This document shows positions 36,881 through 45,826 of a stretch of 64,000 nt of DNA, piece after piece. The notes beneath the pieces were generated by a model. That model worked only from the letters and a program-made list of their open reading frames with translations. It was not told the origin of the DNA and ran no database searches. Made by a program: the position numbers and the translations under genes. The stretch's first letter is position 1, and each line of letters starts with the position of its first letter. Source of the DNA: Peptoniphilus sp034090345 (GTDB lineage: Bacteria > Bacillota > Clostridia > Tissierellales > Peptoniphilaceae); assembly GCF_034090345.1 (NCBI RefSeq), contig NZ_JAXDSS010000015.1, positions 29,565-93,564 on the forward strand. The letters run 5' to 3'.

Positions 36881-37888
36881 TTAGTTTTTCGGAAATATAT
36901 TTTCAATAGTATTTTTTAATTTTTTAAAGTATAAAATTCCATTTTTATTTTTCATACTCAAATTACCTGTGTATAATAAGTGCTCAGCGTGTGACATGGT
37001 TTCTCCGGTTGCAAACCACTTTTGAGGTTTAGGGAATTCATTCCAATTGTCAGCCTTTATTTTCCAAGTGATCATAGAAGAAAGCTCTTTAATAGTATAT
37101 TCTTTGTCGCTGTCCATTACATCTAAAATCTCTTGTAATCTGTTTTTATGATGAATAAATAGTTCCTCAATTCGTTCTTTATGATTGTCTATTATTCTTC
37201 TATGAGAAGAAAAGATATATTTTAAATCCATTTTATTCAACTTAGAAAGAGTTTTAAAATAAGTTCCAAGAATATCAGGATATTCAAAACCCCAAAAAGT
37301 TATATTTGGTGTTATCGGGTCTAGAACGGTATCGGCACCAAATAATATTTTGTGATTTTTATCATAAAGTCCTATGTGCCCGGGGGTATGACCTTTCAAA
37401 TTCAAAACTTCAAATTCATAATCATCAATTTTTAAAGTGTCTCCAAATTTGAGTTCAATAAATTCAACAGGATGGTCGAGTTTAAAATTATAACCTGGGT
37501 TGTCAGCTATGGTCATTTCATCTTCATCGACACCATATAGATGTTTAAAACCATCCATCATATTCCAATAAGTGTCATTACTCATTGAATTTATAAATTT
37601 TCCATCAACTTTGCTTGCGTATATTTTGCAATTGGCATCACTAAATAAATTTACGAGTCCACTGTGGTCAGCGTGTAGATGAGTGATGACTAAGTCCATA
37701 TCTTTTATCTCAAGTCCAAGCTCGCTAAGACCTTCTAATAAATCGGACTTTGATTCAGGTTTGTTATATCCGGTGTCAACCAATAAATTTCTATCTTTGC
37801 CCTTGATTACATAAGAATTTATAGCCTTTAAAGGGCTTTTAGGCAAAGTAACTTCAAACGTATATATATTTTTAAAAACTTCTTTCAT
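36881..37888 (-). CDS. MBL-fold metallo-hydrolase
   Basis: Metallo-beta-lactamase-fold hydrolase of unknown substrate, 335 residues. I start it at the ATG at 37888, preceded by AAGGAG; the frame runs open further upstream but without a start signal. The metal motif is HLHADHSG (about 67-74), later histidines are in LKGHTPGHIG and SSHRR. The C-terminal third (about 235-335) looks like a winged-helix-type extension seen in BaeB-like/LACTB2-like relatives. Divergent from hydE. Confidence 0.88.
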   Translation of the reverse strand: MKEVFKNIYTFEVTLPKSPLKAINSYVIKGKDRNLLVDTGYNKPESKSDLLEGLSELGLEIKDMDLVITHLHADHSGLVNLFSDANCKIYASKVDGKFINSMSNDTYWNMMDGFKHLYGVDEDEMTIADNPGYNFKLDHPVEFIELKFGDTLKIDDYEFEVLNLKGHTPGHIGLYDKNHKILFGADTVLDPITPNITFWGFEYPDILGTYFKTLSKLNKMDLKYIFSSHRRIIDNHKERIEELFIHHKNRLQEILDVMDSDKEYTIKELSSMITWKIKADNWNEFPKPQKWFATGETMSHAEHLLYTGNLSMKNKNGILYFKKLKNTIENIFPKN

Positions 37889-38122
37889 AAGCAACTCCTT
37901 TATGATGTTAATATACCCAAAGTTTAAAATCACAAAGAATAAAATTTGTAAAAAACAAATAAAAGTATACTGTTTTTTAGTTGTTTTGAAATATTTAGAC
38001 AGACAGTTTAGAAAAATTAGAAAACTTAATAACCAAGCCATTTAAAGATATAAAATAAATTTAATTTTAATACCGACCAATTTATTTTAAATTTAAAATT
38101 TAATATTAACACCATTGTTTTG

Positions 38123-38131
38123 TGCTATAAT
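38123..38131 (+). promoter_or_regulatory. Extended -10 promoter of hydEGF
   Basis: TGcTATAAT, 26 bases before the hydE start codon, in the 268-base gap between the divergent MBL gene and hydE. A TTAACA lies 14 bases upstream, closer than usual. The rest of this gap is AT-rich with nothing else recognisable. Confidence 0.55.
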
Positions 38132-38156
38132 TTTCTTAGTTTGTGAGGATATTAAG

Positions 38157-39233
38157 ATGAATAAAAAGATTTTTAAAAGCGATATTTATTTAATTTTTGA
38201 TAAATTGTTAAAGACAAGAAAATTAAAAAAAGAAGAATTTGAATTGCTAATCGAAAATAGAGATATGATATTAGATGAAGTATATCTTTCGGCAAAGGCA
38301 ATCACAAAAAGATTTTTTAATAAAGAAATATATGTCAGAGGCCTTATAGAAATTTCAAATTGTTGTAAAAATGACTGCTATTATTGTGGAATAAGAGCTT
38401 CTAATCGTGATGTAAATAGATACAGACTTTCCAAAGAGGAAATATTGGAAAGTGTAAAGCTCGGAACGGAAATAGGATTTAAAACATTTGTGTTGCAAGG
38501 TGGGGAAGACAACGGATTTAAAGACGAAGAACTGATGGAGATAATTAGAGAGATTAAAAAAATCAATCCTGAAACGGCAATAACTCTATCGGTGGGGGAG
38601 AAAGAGTTTGATGTGTTGGAGAAATATAAATTGGCAGGAGCTGATAGATTTCTATTGAGACACGAAACTAAAAATCAAGAACATTACTATAAACTCCATC
38701 CAAAATCTATGAGCCAAGAGCATAGGTTACAAGCTTTAAGTAATTTAAAAAAGCTTGGGTTTCAAACAGGCTCAGGAATTATGGTTGGGTCACCAGGGCA
38801 GACAGTATCAAACATAGCAGAGGACTTAGTTTACCTATCGGAGTTAAACCCTGAAATGGTGGGGATAGGACCTTTTATACCGGCAAAAGGGACACCATTT
38901 GAAAATGAAGAGAGTGGGTCGGCGGAACTTACGGTATTTTTACTATGCATTTTGAGAATTATGTTCCCAAAAGCCAATATACCGGCCACTACTTCACTTG
39001 CAACACTTTCAAAAGAGTGGAGAGATAAGGCAATAGAATTTGCAGCGAATGTATATATGCCGAATATGACCCCGACTTATAGAAGGAAAGACTATGCCCT
39101 GTATAAAGATAAAGCTTGTTTCAAAATAGAAGCAGCAGAAAATTTAGAAGAATTAAAAAGTATGTTTGGGAAATTAGGTTACTGTGTTGTTATGAATAGA
39201 GGAGATTTTAAAGATGTACAACGTAAAAAGTAA
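38157..39233 (+). CDS. hydE: [FeFe]-hydrogenase maturation radical SAM enzyme HydE
   Basis: Radical-SAM enzyme that helps build the diiron H-cluster subsite. The start is the ATG at 38157 after GTGAGGA. Of 358 residues, the cluster motif CKNDCYYC is at 70-77, followed by LQGGEDNGF and the TIM-barrel pattern, ending with PNMTPTYRRKDYALYKDKAC. It belongs to the BioB-like branch; its position next to hydG and hydF makes the HydE identity firm. Overlaps hydG by 20 bases. Confidence 0.94.
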   Translation: MNKKIFKSDIYLIFDKLLKTRKLKKEEFELLIENRDMILDEVYLSAKAITKRFFNKEIYVRGLIEISNCCKNDCYYCGIRASNRDVNRYRLSKEEILESVKLGTEIGFKTFVLQGGEDNGFKDEELMEIIREIKKINPETAITLSVGEKEFDVLEKYKLAGADRFLLRHETKNQEHYYKLHPKSMSQEHRLQALSNLKKLGFQTGSGIMVGSPGQTVSNIAEDLVYLSELNPEMVGIGPFIPAKGTPFENEESGSAELTVFLLCILRIMFPKANIPATTSLATLSKEWRDKAIEFAANVYMPNMTPTYRRKDYALYKDKACFKIEAAENLEELKSMFGKLGYCVVMNRGDFKDVQRKK

Positions 39234-40626
39234 ATTAGCTACTGAATTTATAGATAATGATGAAATTTTAGAATCGTTAAAGTATGGGAAAAAGAACAAA
39301 GATAACTATGAATTACATAGACAACTTTTACAAAAGGCCAGAAGCTTAAAGGGACTTGCACACAGAGAAGCTGCTATTTTACTAAACTGTGAAGATGAGG
39401 AAATAATAGAAGAGATGAAGTCCATAGCAAGAGAGATAAAAGAAAAATTTTATGGGAATAGAATTGTACTCTTTGCTCCACTTTATTTATCAAACTATTG
39501 TGTGAACGGTTGTGTATATTGCCCTTACCATAGTAAAAATAAGAGTATTCCAAGAATAAAGCTTACACAAGACGAGATAAGACAAGAAGTAATAGCATTA
39601 CAAAATATGGGGCATAAAAGAATAGCAGTTGAGCTTGGAGAAGACCCGGTAAACAATCCACTAGACTATGTATTAGAAAGTATAAAGACAATTTACGATA
39701 CAAAACATAAAAATGGATCAATTAGAAGAATTAATGTAAACATAGCGGCCACAGACGTTGAAAGCTATAAAAAATTAAAAGAAGCCGGAATAGGAACGTA
39801 TATACTTTTCCAAGAGACATATAACAAAGAAAATTACGAAGCACTTCATCCAACAGGACCAAAGTCAAACTACGCATACCATACAGAGGCAATGGATAGA
39901 GCAATGGAAGCGGGGATAGATGACGTAGGGATTGGCGTGTTATACGGACTTGAAAACTATAAATATGAACTCATAGGCCTATTAATGCACGCAGAACATT
40001 TAGAAGCCACATTTGGAGTTGGCCCACACACAATTTCAGTGCCGAGAATTTGCCCGGCTGATGACATAGATACAGAAGATTTTAAAAACGCATTAGACGA
40101 TGAAACATTTGAAAAATTAATAGCCCTCATTAGAATAGCAGTTCCATACACAGGAATGATAATCTCCACAAGAGAATCTATGGAAATGAGAAGAAAGGCT
40201 CTTGACCTTGGGGTAAGTCAAATATCGGGGGGCTCAAGAACAGCTGTCGGAGGATATATAAAAGATATAGAATCTGAGTCGGCACAATTTGATGTATCAG
40301 ATAGAAGGTCATTGCAAGAAGTAGTTAACTGGCTTTTAGAACTTGGACACATACCAAGTTTTTGTACAGCTTGTTACAGAGAAGGGAGGACAGGCGATAG
40401 ATTTATGAGTCTTTTAAAGAGCGGGCAAATCGTGAACTGTTGCCATCCAAATGCATTGATAACCCTTGAAGAATATATGTGCGACTATGGAAATGAAAAG
40501 ACTCTTGAAGAGGGAAATAGAATAATAGAAGAAAATTTGAGAGTAATAAAGAATGAAAAAGTTAGAGAGAGAACTAAAGAATACTTGGAGAAAATAAAAA
40601 GTGGAGAAAGAGATTTTAGATTCTAA
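39214..40626 (+). CDS. hydG: [FeFe]-hydrogenase maturation radical SAM enzyme HydG
   Basis: Tyrosine-cleaving radical-SAM enzyme that supplies CO and cyanide ligands. 470 residues with the N-terminal cluster motif CVNGCVYC (96-103), the ThiH-like barrel, and the HydG-specific C-terminal cluster cysteines in SFCTACYREGRTGDRF, followed by NCCHPNAL. The ATG lies within the end of hydE, with AGAGGAG upstream. The stop overlaps the hydF start region. Confidence 0.97.
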   Translation: MYNVKSKLATEFIDNDEILESLKYGKKNKDNYELHRQLLQKARSLKGLAHREAAILLNCEDEEIIEEMKSIAREIKEKFYGNRIVLFAPLYLSNYCVNGCVYCPYHSKNKSIPRIKLTQDEIRQEVIALQNMGHKRIAVELGEDPVNNPLDYVLESIKTIYDTKHKNGSIRRINVNIAATDVESYKKLKEAGIGTYILFQETYNKENYEALHPTGPKSNYAYHTEAMDRAMEAGIDDVGIGVLYGLENYKYELIGLLMHAEHLEATFGVGPHTISVPRICPADDIDTEDFKNALDDETFEKLIALIRIAVPYTGMIISTRESMEMRRKALDLGVSQISGGSRTAVGGYIKDIESESAQFDVSDRRSLQEVVNWLLELGHIPSFCTACYREGRTGDRFMSLLKSGQIVNCCHPNALITLEEYMCDYGNEKTLEEGNRIIEENLRVIKNEKVRERTKEYLEKIKSGERDFRF

Positions 40627-41734
40627 AGGAATTAAAGTTCCAAAGGGAAACAGAATTCATATAGGGATTTTTGGAAGCACAAATGCAGGGAAATCGACAT
40701 TGGTAAATTTGTTGACAGGGCAGGAAACATCACTCGTGTCGAGTGTTTCAGGGACTACTACAGATCCGGTTTATAAACCGATGGAGATTCAAGGCGTTGG
40801 GGCTACAACGCTAATAGATACCGCGGGATTCGACGACTATTCAGAACTTGGAGAAAAGAGAGTCGAGCGTACAAAAAAAGTATTAGAAGAGTGTGATATT
40901 TTAATCTATATTGAAAGGAATCAGACTAACGATGAACTTTTGGAAATATTAAAGAGCATAAAAAAACCTCTTATAAAGATAGATAACTCCGGCTCAGAAA
41001 AAGAAGGATACACCAAATTTGTCAAAGAAGAAATTTTAGCAAAGATAAGAGAAGTCGCAAAAGAATTGATAGGCGAAAGGCCATTGCTAGAAGGACTTTT
41101 AGTAGGTGGAGAAACTGTTGTGTTGGTAATGCCACAAGACTTACAAGCGCCTAAGGGCAGATTGATTCTTCCACAGGTCCAAACTATTAGAGCTCTACTT
41201 GACTTGGGTTGCTCAGTATTCTCTTGTAAGACAGATGATTTAGAGCGAACACTTGAATTATTAAAAAATGCTCCGGACATGATTATCACAGATTCACAAG
41301 TGTTCGGAGAAGTTTATAAACTAAAACCTAAAAACTCTAAGATAACTTCATTTTCTATACTAATGGCAAGAGCCAAGGGTGATATAACAGAACTTGTAAA
41401 AGGCGCAGAAAAAATAGATAAGTTAGATGAAAACTCTAAAATTTTAATTTCAGAAGCTTGTACACACGCTCCACTTGAAGAAGACATAGGGAGAATTAAA
41501 ATTCCAAAGATGCTAAGAGCAAAGTATGGAGATATGCAAATAGATTTTTCAAGAGGATTGGATTTTCCAAAAGAACTTGACTATGATTTGATAATTATGT
41601 GTGGAAGCTGTATGTTTAACAGGGCGAGAGTAATGAATCGAATAGAGAAGGCAAAAACCGCAAAAATCTCAGTTACAAATTATGGACTAGCAATATCAAA
41701 ATTAAAAGGGATTTTAGATAAAGTGGAGTACTAG
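40601..41734 (+). CDS. hydF: [FeFe]-hydrogenase maturation GTPase HydF
   Basis: Scaffold GTPase that carries the H-cluster precursor to the hydrogenase. Starts at GTG 40601 inside hydG. The 377 residues show PKGNRIHIGIFG, the P-loop GSTNAGKS (25-32), GTTTDPVYKPMEI (G2), DTAG (G3) and the C-terminal Fe-S ligands in CTHAPLEEDIGR and MCGSCMFNR. The hydrogenase structural gene is not in this window. Confidence 0.96.
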   Translation: MEKEILDSKGIKVPKGNRIHIGIFGSTNAGKSTLVNLLTGQETSLVSSVSGTTTDPVYKPMEIQGVGATTLIDTAGFDDYSELGEKRVERTKKVLEECDILIYIERNQTNDELLEILKSIKKPLIKIDNSGSEKEGYTKFVKEEILAKIREVAKELIGERPLLEGLLVGGETVVLVMPQDLQAPKGRLILPQVQTIRALLDLGCSVFSCKTDDLERTLELLKNAPDMIITDSQVFGEVYKLKPKNSKITSFSILMARAKGDITELVKGAEKIDKLDENSKILISEACTHAPLEEDIGRIKIPKMLRAKYGDMQIDFSRGLDFPKELDYDLIIMCGSCMFNRARVMNRIEKAKTAKISVTNYGLAISKLKGILDKVEY

Positions 41735-41755
41735 TCTTTATGAGGAGAATATGGA

Positions 41756-41905
41756 TTGAAAGATTTTATTATTGGATTGATAATTTTATTGATAGGTCTT
41801 GTATTTTATTTTACTAATTTATTCAGTAGATGTACTCAAATAATTTTTGGGTTTGTGGTTCTTATATATTTGATTATTCAGGTTATAAAAATTTTAAAGA
41901 ATTAA
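41756..41905 (+). CDS. Small two-helix membrane peptide (49 aa)
   Basis: Short open frame starting at TTG 41756, 8 bases after GAGGAG at 41742-41747, a ribosome site as strong as those of the neighbours. It encodes two hydrophobic helices (about residues 4-20 and 28-46) with a short loop NLFSRCTQ and a basic end. It lies 21 bases after hydF and before a hairpin, so it would be the last cistron of the hyd operon. No family recognised; coding status is inferred from ribosome site, composition and position. Confidence 0.55.
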   Translation: MKDFIIGLIILLIGLVFYFTNLFSRCTQIIFGFVVLIYLIIQVIKILKN

Positions 41906-41907
41906 AT

Positions 41908-41938
41908 AGCTTAAAAAGTTAATTTTAATAGCTTTTTT
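41908..41938 (+). terminator. Candidate terminator after the hyd operon
   Basis: AGCT-TAAAA pairs with TTTTA-(AT bulge)-AGCT and is followed by T6. Imperfect but well placed. Confidence 0.5.
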
Positions 41939-41939
41939 C

Positions 41940-41968
41940 TTGCAAAATACAAGCCTTTGTGTTAATAT
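41940..41968 (+). promoter_or_regulatory. SigA-type promoter of rplU
   Basis: TTGCAA and TAATAT with a 17-base spacer, directly before the L21 leader. Confidence 0.7.
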
Positions 41969-41974
41969 ACCAAG

Positions 41975-42047
41975 AGTAACCGCACGAACTAGGTTTAAAA
42001 TTTTATATTACCTATTAGGCGAGTCTTGAAAATGAGGAGGTGCTACA
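41975..42047 (+). promoter_or_regulatory. Ribosomal protein L21 leader
   Basis: Structured 5' leader between promoter and rplU. AACTAGGT (about 41987) can pair with ACCTATTAG (about 42009), and the segment GGCGAGTCTTGA followed by GAGGAGGTG resembles the Firmicute L21 leader RNA. Autoregulation by L21 is the proposed role for the family. Confidence 0.7.
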
Positions 42048-42353
42048 GTGTACGCAGTAATCGAAACAGGTGGTAAACAATACCAAGTTAAAGTTGGAGA
42101 CAAAGTAAAGGTTGAAAAGTTAGACGTTGAAGAAGGTTCTAACGTAAGTTTTGACAAAGTCCTTTTAGTTGGTGGAGAATCTACAAAGATTGGTAAGCCT
42201 TATGTTGAAGGAGCTAAAGTAGAAGCTAAAGTTCTTGCACAAGCTAAGGATAAGAAAATTGTTGTTTTCAAATACAAATCTAAGAAGAACGAAAGAAAAA
42301 GAAGAGGACACAGACAACCATATACATTAGTAGAAATCAGTGCTATTAACTAA
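42048..42353 (+). CDS. rplU: 50S ribosomal protein L21
   Basis: The 101-residue protein starts MYAVIETGGKQYQV at GTG 42048 after GAGGAGGTG and ends with the 23S rRNA-binding KKNERKRRGHRQPYT block. First gene of the rplU-prp-rpmA operon; the stop overlaps prp (TAATG). Confidence 0.98.
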   Translation: MYAVIETGGKQYQVKVGDKVKVEKLDVEEGSNVSFDKVLLVGGESTKIGKPYVEGAKVEAKVLAQAKDKKIVVFKYKSKKNERKRRGHRQPYTLVEISAIN

Positions 42354-42697
42354 TGGTTGAGATAACTCTTTATAGGGAAGATGATTTATATTTCGGATTT
42401 AGGTCTAAGGGACATGCTGATTATGGAAATTCTGAGTATGATATTGTGTGTGCAGGGGTTTCAATTCTCACTCAAACACTTTATTTTCAAGCGATAAACA
42501 ATTTGGGTATTGCTGAAGGGGATATCTATGATGAACAAGATTCGGGATATTTAAAGATCGTTTTTAAAAATAAATCTGATTATATAAAGTTACAAGATAG
42601 TTTCTTGTTTTTAATTGAGGGACTAAGCTTGTTGGAAAAAAATTACTCGGAGCATGTGATGCTTAAAGTAGATAACAACTCACAGGAGGTGGGATAA
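42353..42697 (+). CDS. prp: Ribosomal-processing cysteine protease
   Basis: Removes the N-terminal extension of L27 in Firmicutes. The 114 residues contain the catalytic His in SKGHADYG (about residue 20) and the catalytic Cys in DIVCAGVS (about 33). Encoded between L21 and its substrate L27, overlapping rplU (TAATG) and adjoining rpmA. Confidence 0.93.
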   Translation: MVEITLYREDDLYFGFRSKGHADYGNSEYDIVCAGVSILTQTLYFQAINNLGIAEGDIYDEQDSGYLKIVFKNKSDYIKLQDSFLFLIEGLSLLEKNYSEHVMLKVDNNSQEVG

Positions 42698-42975
42698 TGA
42701 TAAAGTTTGATTTACAGTTATTTTCTTCTAAGAAGGGTGTAGGTTCATCAAAGAACGGTCGTGATTCTAATTCTAAGAGACTTGGGGTTAAGAGAAGTGA
42801 CGGACAACCTGTACTTAGCGGTAACATTATTGTAAGACAAAGAGGTACTAAGTTCCATCCGGGACTAAACGTTATGCGTGGTAATGATGATACACTATTT
42901 GCAACTGCAGATGGAGTAGTTAAATTTGAAACCAAAGGCAGAGGTAACAAAAAGATAGTTAGCGTTTACGCTTAA
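42697..42975 (+). CDS. rpmA: 50S ribosomal protein L27 (precursor with N-terminal extension)
   Basis: 92 residues with the N-terminal extension MIKFDLQLFS before SKKGVGSSKNGRDS; Prp is known to cut after the LQLFx element in related species, exposing the peptidyl-transferase arm. ATG after AGGAGGTGGG. Followed by a terminator. Confidence 0.97.
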   Translation: MIKFDLQLFSSKKGVGSSKNGRDSNSKRLGVKRSDGQPVLSGNIIVRQRGTKFHPGLNVMRGNDDTLFATADGVVKFETKGRGNKKIVSVYA

Positions 42976-42980
42976 ACACA

Positions 42981-43008
42981 AAAGTCGTAGAAACCTACGA
43001 CTTTTTTT
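42981..43008 (+). terminator. Intrinsic terminator of rplU-prp-rpmA
   Basis: A 10-bp perfect stem (AAAGTCGTAG with CTACGACTTT), a 4-base loop and a T-run. Confidence 0.92.
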
Positions 43009-43064
43009 CTTAGAAATATTATAGAAATCTTAGCTTTACTTTAATAAGTTTGGCAGGATTTAAA

Positions 43065-43073
43065 TGATATAAT
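43065..43073 (+). promoter_or_regulatory. Extended -10 promoter of obgE
   Basis: TGaTATAAT, 17 bases before the obgE ATG; no good -35. The leader would be only about 10 bases. Confidence 0.5.
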
Positions 43074-43089
43074 TAAAGAGTGATGAAAT

Positions 43090-44355
43090 ATGTTTATAGA
43101 TAGAGCAGAGATAAAATTACAAGCGGGTCATGGCGGAGATGGAGCTGTGGCTTGGAGAAGAGAAAAATATGAGCCAGCTGGCGGCCCTGCGGGCGGAAAC
43201 GGAGGACGTGGCGGAGATATCATCATAAAGACAGATTCCGGGTTACACACTCTTATGGACTTTAGGTATCAGAAAGTTTATAAAGCTGAGAGCGGCGGAA
43301 ATGGAATGAACAAGCTCAAGTTTGGTAAAGACGGTGAGGATATAGTGTTGCGTGTTCCTGTTGGAACTCTTGTAAAGGATGCTAAGTCTGGCGGAGTTAT
43401 TGTTGATTTAAAGAGTGTGAATGATGAGTATGTCATTTGTAAAGGTGGACGTGGCGGAAAGGGAAATGCTAAGTATACCAGTTCTACTAGACAGGCGCCT
43501 TCTTTTGCACAGGCCGGTACTCGTGGTCAGGAAAGAGAAGTAATTCTTGAGTTAAAGATGCTTGCGGATGTAGGGCTTGTAGGGTTTCCTAATGTAGGTA
43601 AGTCCACTATACTTTCTGTTGTAACTGCGGCTAAGCCTAAGATTGCAAATTATCATTTCACAACTTTGACCCCCAATCTTGGTGTTGTAAGTCTTGGAAA
43701 TGAGATGAGTTTTGTTATTGCAGACATTCCTGGTCTTATTGAGGGAGCAAGTGAGGGAATTGGCCTTGGTGATGAATTTTTAAAACACGTTGAGAGAACC
43801 AAGGTCTTAATTCATGTAATTGACGCTTCTGGTCAAGAGGGTAGGGACCCGATTGAAGATTTTTATAAAATCAATGAGGAAATGAAGAATTATAATGAAA
43901 GGCTTTCTCAAAAGAAGCAAGTTATATTTTTAAATAAGACTGATATACCGGGTAGTGAGGAAAATGTTGAAAGGGTAAAGAAAGAGTTATCTAACTATAA
44001 GATATTTGCCGGTTCATCAGCCACTACTGAAAATTTAAATGAGCTGATGAAAGCTGTTTACACTGAACTTCAGAGTGTCGAAGAGCAAGAATATGAAACT
44101 TATGATGAAATCCATGTTGAAGAGGAAGTTCGTGAAGAGGGAATCAAGGTATATATAGAAAATGATGAGTATATTGTAGATGGACCTTATATTGACAAGT
44201 TGTTGAGATCTACTAATTTTGAAGATAGAGATTCACTTCGTTATTTCCAAGAAAATTTGAGAAAGAACGGAGTTGTGGAAAAACTTAAGGAACTTGGCGT
44301 AGGTGAAGGGGACTCGGTGTTTATCGGAGACTACGAATTTGAGTTTTTTGAATAG
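43090..44355 (+). CDS. obgE: GTPase ObgE/CgtA
   Basis: Ribosome-associated GTPase of 421 residues. The glycine-rich Obg domain (1-158) has AGHGGDGAVAWRREKYEPAG and GGRGGKGNA; G motifs are GFPNVGKST (about 165-173), DIPGLIEGASEG and NKTD. The C-terminal OCT domain (about 345-421) is the Firmicute form. First of a run obgE-yhbY-nadD-yqeK-lcp-rsfS-ridA. Base composition here is less AT-rich than in adjacent genes, as expected for a highly conserved gene. Confidence 0.97.
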   Translation: MFIDRAEIKLQAGHGGDGAVAWRREKYEPAGGPAGGNGGRGGDIIIKTDSGLHTLMDFRYQKVYKAESGGNGMNKLKFGKDGEDIVLRVPVGTLVKDAKSGGVIVDLKSVNDEYVICKGGRGGKGNAKYTSSTRQAPSFAQAGTRGQEREVILELKMLADVGLVGFPNVGKSTILSVVTAAKPKIANYHFTTLTPNLGVVSLGNEMSFVIADIPGLIEGASEGIGLGDEFLKHVERTKVLIHVIDASGQEGRDPIEDFYKINEEMKNYNERLSQKKQVIFLNKTDIPGSEENVERVKKELSNYKIFAGSSATTENLNELMKAVYTELQSVEEQEYETYDEIHVEEEVREEGIKVYIENDEYIVDGPYIDKLLRSTNFEDRDSLRYFQENLRKNGVVEKLKELGVGEGDSVFIGDYEFEFFE

Positions 44356-44362
44356 GAGTAAA

Positions 44363-44650
44363 ATGTTAACAGGAAAGCAAAGATCATATTTAAAGTCAAT
44401 TGCCAACACTTTAAATCCATTGATTCAAGTTGGCAAGGGTGGTATTGGAGATGGAGTGTTATCTCAAATAGATAAGAGTTTGGAAGACCATGAGTTGGTA
44501 AAGATAACTGTTCTAAAAAATTCACCTGTAGAAGCAAGAGAGATTGTAGAAGAGATATTAGATGCTACAAATGCTGAGTTTGTACAACAAATAGGAAATA
44601 AACTTACTATTTATAGAGAATCTAAGGAAAATAAAAAGATAGAGCTGTAA
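44363..44650 (+). CDS. yhbY: CRM-domain RNA-binding protein YhbY
   Basis: Ribosome-assembly factor of 95 residues: MLTGKQRSYLKSIANTLNP and the GKGGIGDGVL loop are family hallmarks. The ATG at 44363 follows AGGAG; the frame extends upstream into obgE without a signal. Confidence 0.93.
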   Translation: MLTGKQRSYLKSIANTLNPLIQVGKGGIGDGVLSQIDKSLEDHELVKITVLKNSPVEAREIVEEILDATNAEFVQQIGNKLTIYRESKENKKIEL

Positions 44651-44660
44651 GGTTTGAATA

Positions 44661-45254
44661 ATGAAAAAGTATGGCATAATGGGTGGGACTTTCAATCCTA
44701 TTCATCTTGGACATTTGATGATAAGTGAATATATCAGGGTGGATATGGGACTTGATGAGATAATTTTTGTTCCAACTGGAAATCCACCTCACAAAGAAAC
44801 TACTGATGCAAGTCTTAGGTATGAGATGGTTGAGTTGGCAGTTCAGGAAAATAAGTATTTTTCTATTTCAGATATTGAAGTGAAAAATAGTGACATAAGT
44901 TACACTGTGGACACTATTTCTAAGTTAGAAAGTGAGCTTGACGGAAAAATTTATTTCATAATTGGCTCAGACACTCTTTTTCAACTAAAGACTTGGAAAA
45001 AGATAGACCTTTTATTTAAAAGGGTTGAATTTATTTGTGCTATTAGACCTGAATATGTGTCTACTCAAATTTTGGCTCTTGAGCTGAAATATTTAAAGCA
45101 AAAATATGATGCCAAGATTAATATAGTAGAAACCCCGCTTTATGAAATTTCTTCTACTGATTTGAGAAATAGAATTTCCAAGGATAAATCAGTTAAGTAT
45201 CTCATACCAGATGTTGTTATAGATTTTATAAAAGAGAAGGAATTGTACAAGTGA
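44661..45254 (+). CDS. nadD: Nicotinate-nucleotide adenylyltransferase
   Basis: Adenylylates nicotinate mononucleotide in NAD synthesis. 197 residues with the nucleotidyl-transferase motif GGTFNPIHLGHL (8-19), VPTGNPPHK and the C-terminal ISSTDLRNRI. Overlaps yqeK by GTGA. Confidence 0.96.
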   Translation: MKKYGIMGGTFNPIHLGHLMISEYIRVDMGLDEIIFVPTGNPPHKETTDASLRYEMVELAVQENKYFSISDIEVKNSDISYTVDTISKLESELDGKIYFIIGSDTLFQLKTWKKIDLLFKRVEFICAIRPEYVSTQILALELKYLKQKYDAKINIVETPLYEISSTDLRNRISKDKSVKYLIPDVVIDFIKEKELYK

Positions 45255-45826
45255 TAGAAAAATATAGAGATGAAATAATCTCCTTAATAGGAGAAAAGAG
45301 ATTTGAACACACTTTAAGAGTGGCGGATGAAGCTCAAAAACTTGCTAATATACATGGGGTTAATATTAAAAAAGCTAAGATAGCGGGTCTTTTTCACGAC
45401 TGCGCCAAGATAAGAGATTTGAATTTGCTACTTGAAAAATGTAGGGAATACAATCTTGAACTCACTCATGATATGCATTTTTCACCACAGATAATTCATT
45501 CTTTTTTGGGCGCTGAAATAGCGAAGCAAAGATACGGAATAGATGATGAAGAAATTTTAAATGCTATAAGATTTCATACTACCGGCAGAGCTAATATGAC
45601 TATGCTGGATAAGGTTATATATTTGGCTGATTATATAGAGCCTATGAGAAACTTTACTGGTGTTGAGAGAGCTCGTAAGTTGAGTTATGAGGATATTGAT
45701 TTAGCTATGTTGGAAAGTTTGAATAATACAATTTTGTTTTTGGCAAAAGACATGAATTATATTGCGAGATATACTTTTGATGCCAGAAATTACTTATTGG
45801 AGATGAGGAATGGGAAGGTTTTTTAA
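45251..45826 (+). CDS. yqeK: HD-domain hydrolase YqeK (diadenosine tetraphosphatase type)
   Basis: 191 residues; start GTG 45251. HD-domain metal residues: RFEHTLRVA, GLFHDCAK and HSFLGAEIA, plus RFHTTGRANMTMLDKVIYLADYIEP. The family hydrolyses Ap4A symmetrically. It sits between nadD and the LCP gene, as in other Firmicutes, and overlaps the LCP gene by 17 bases. Confidence 0.92.
   Translation: MIEKYRDEIISLIGEKRFEHTLRVADEAQKLANIHGVNIKKAKIAGLFHDCAKIRDLNLLLEKCREYNLELTHDMHFSPQIIHSFLGAEIAKQRYGIDDEEILNAIRFHTTGRANMTMLDKVIYLADYIEPMRNFTGVERARKLSYEDIDLAMLESLNNTILFLAKDMNYIARYTFDARNYLLEMRNGKVF

Noticed and set aside
37889..38041. 51-residue N-terminal extension of the MBL-fold protein
   Set aside because: No ribosome site upstream, while the ATG at 37888 has AAGGAG and starts the fold properly.
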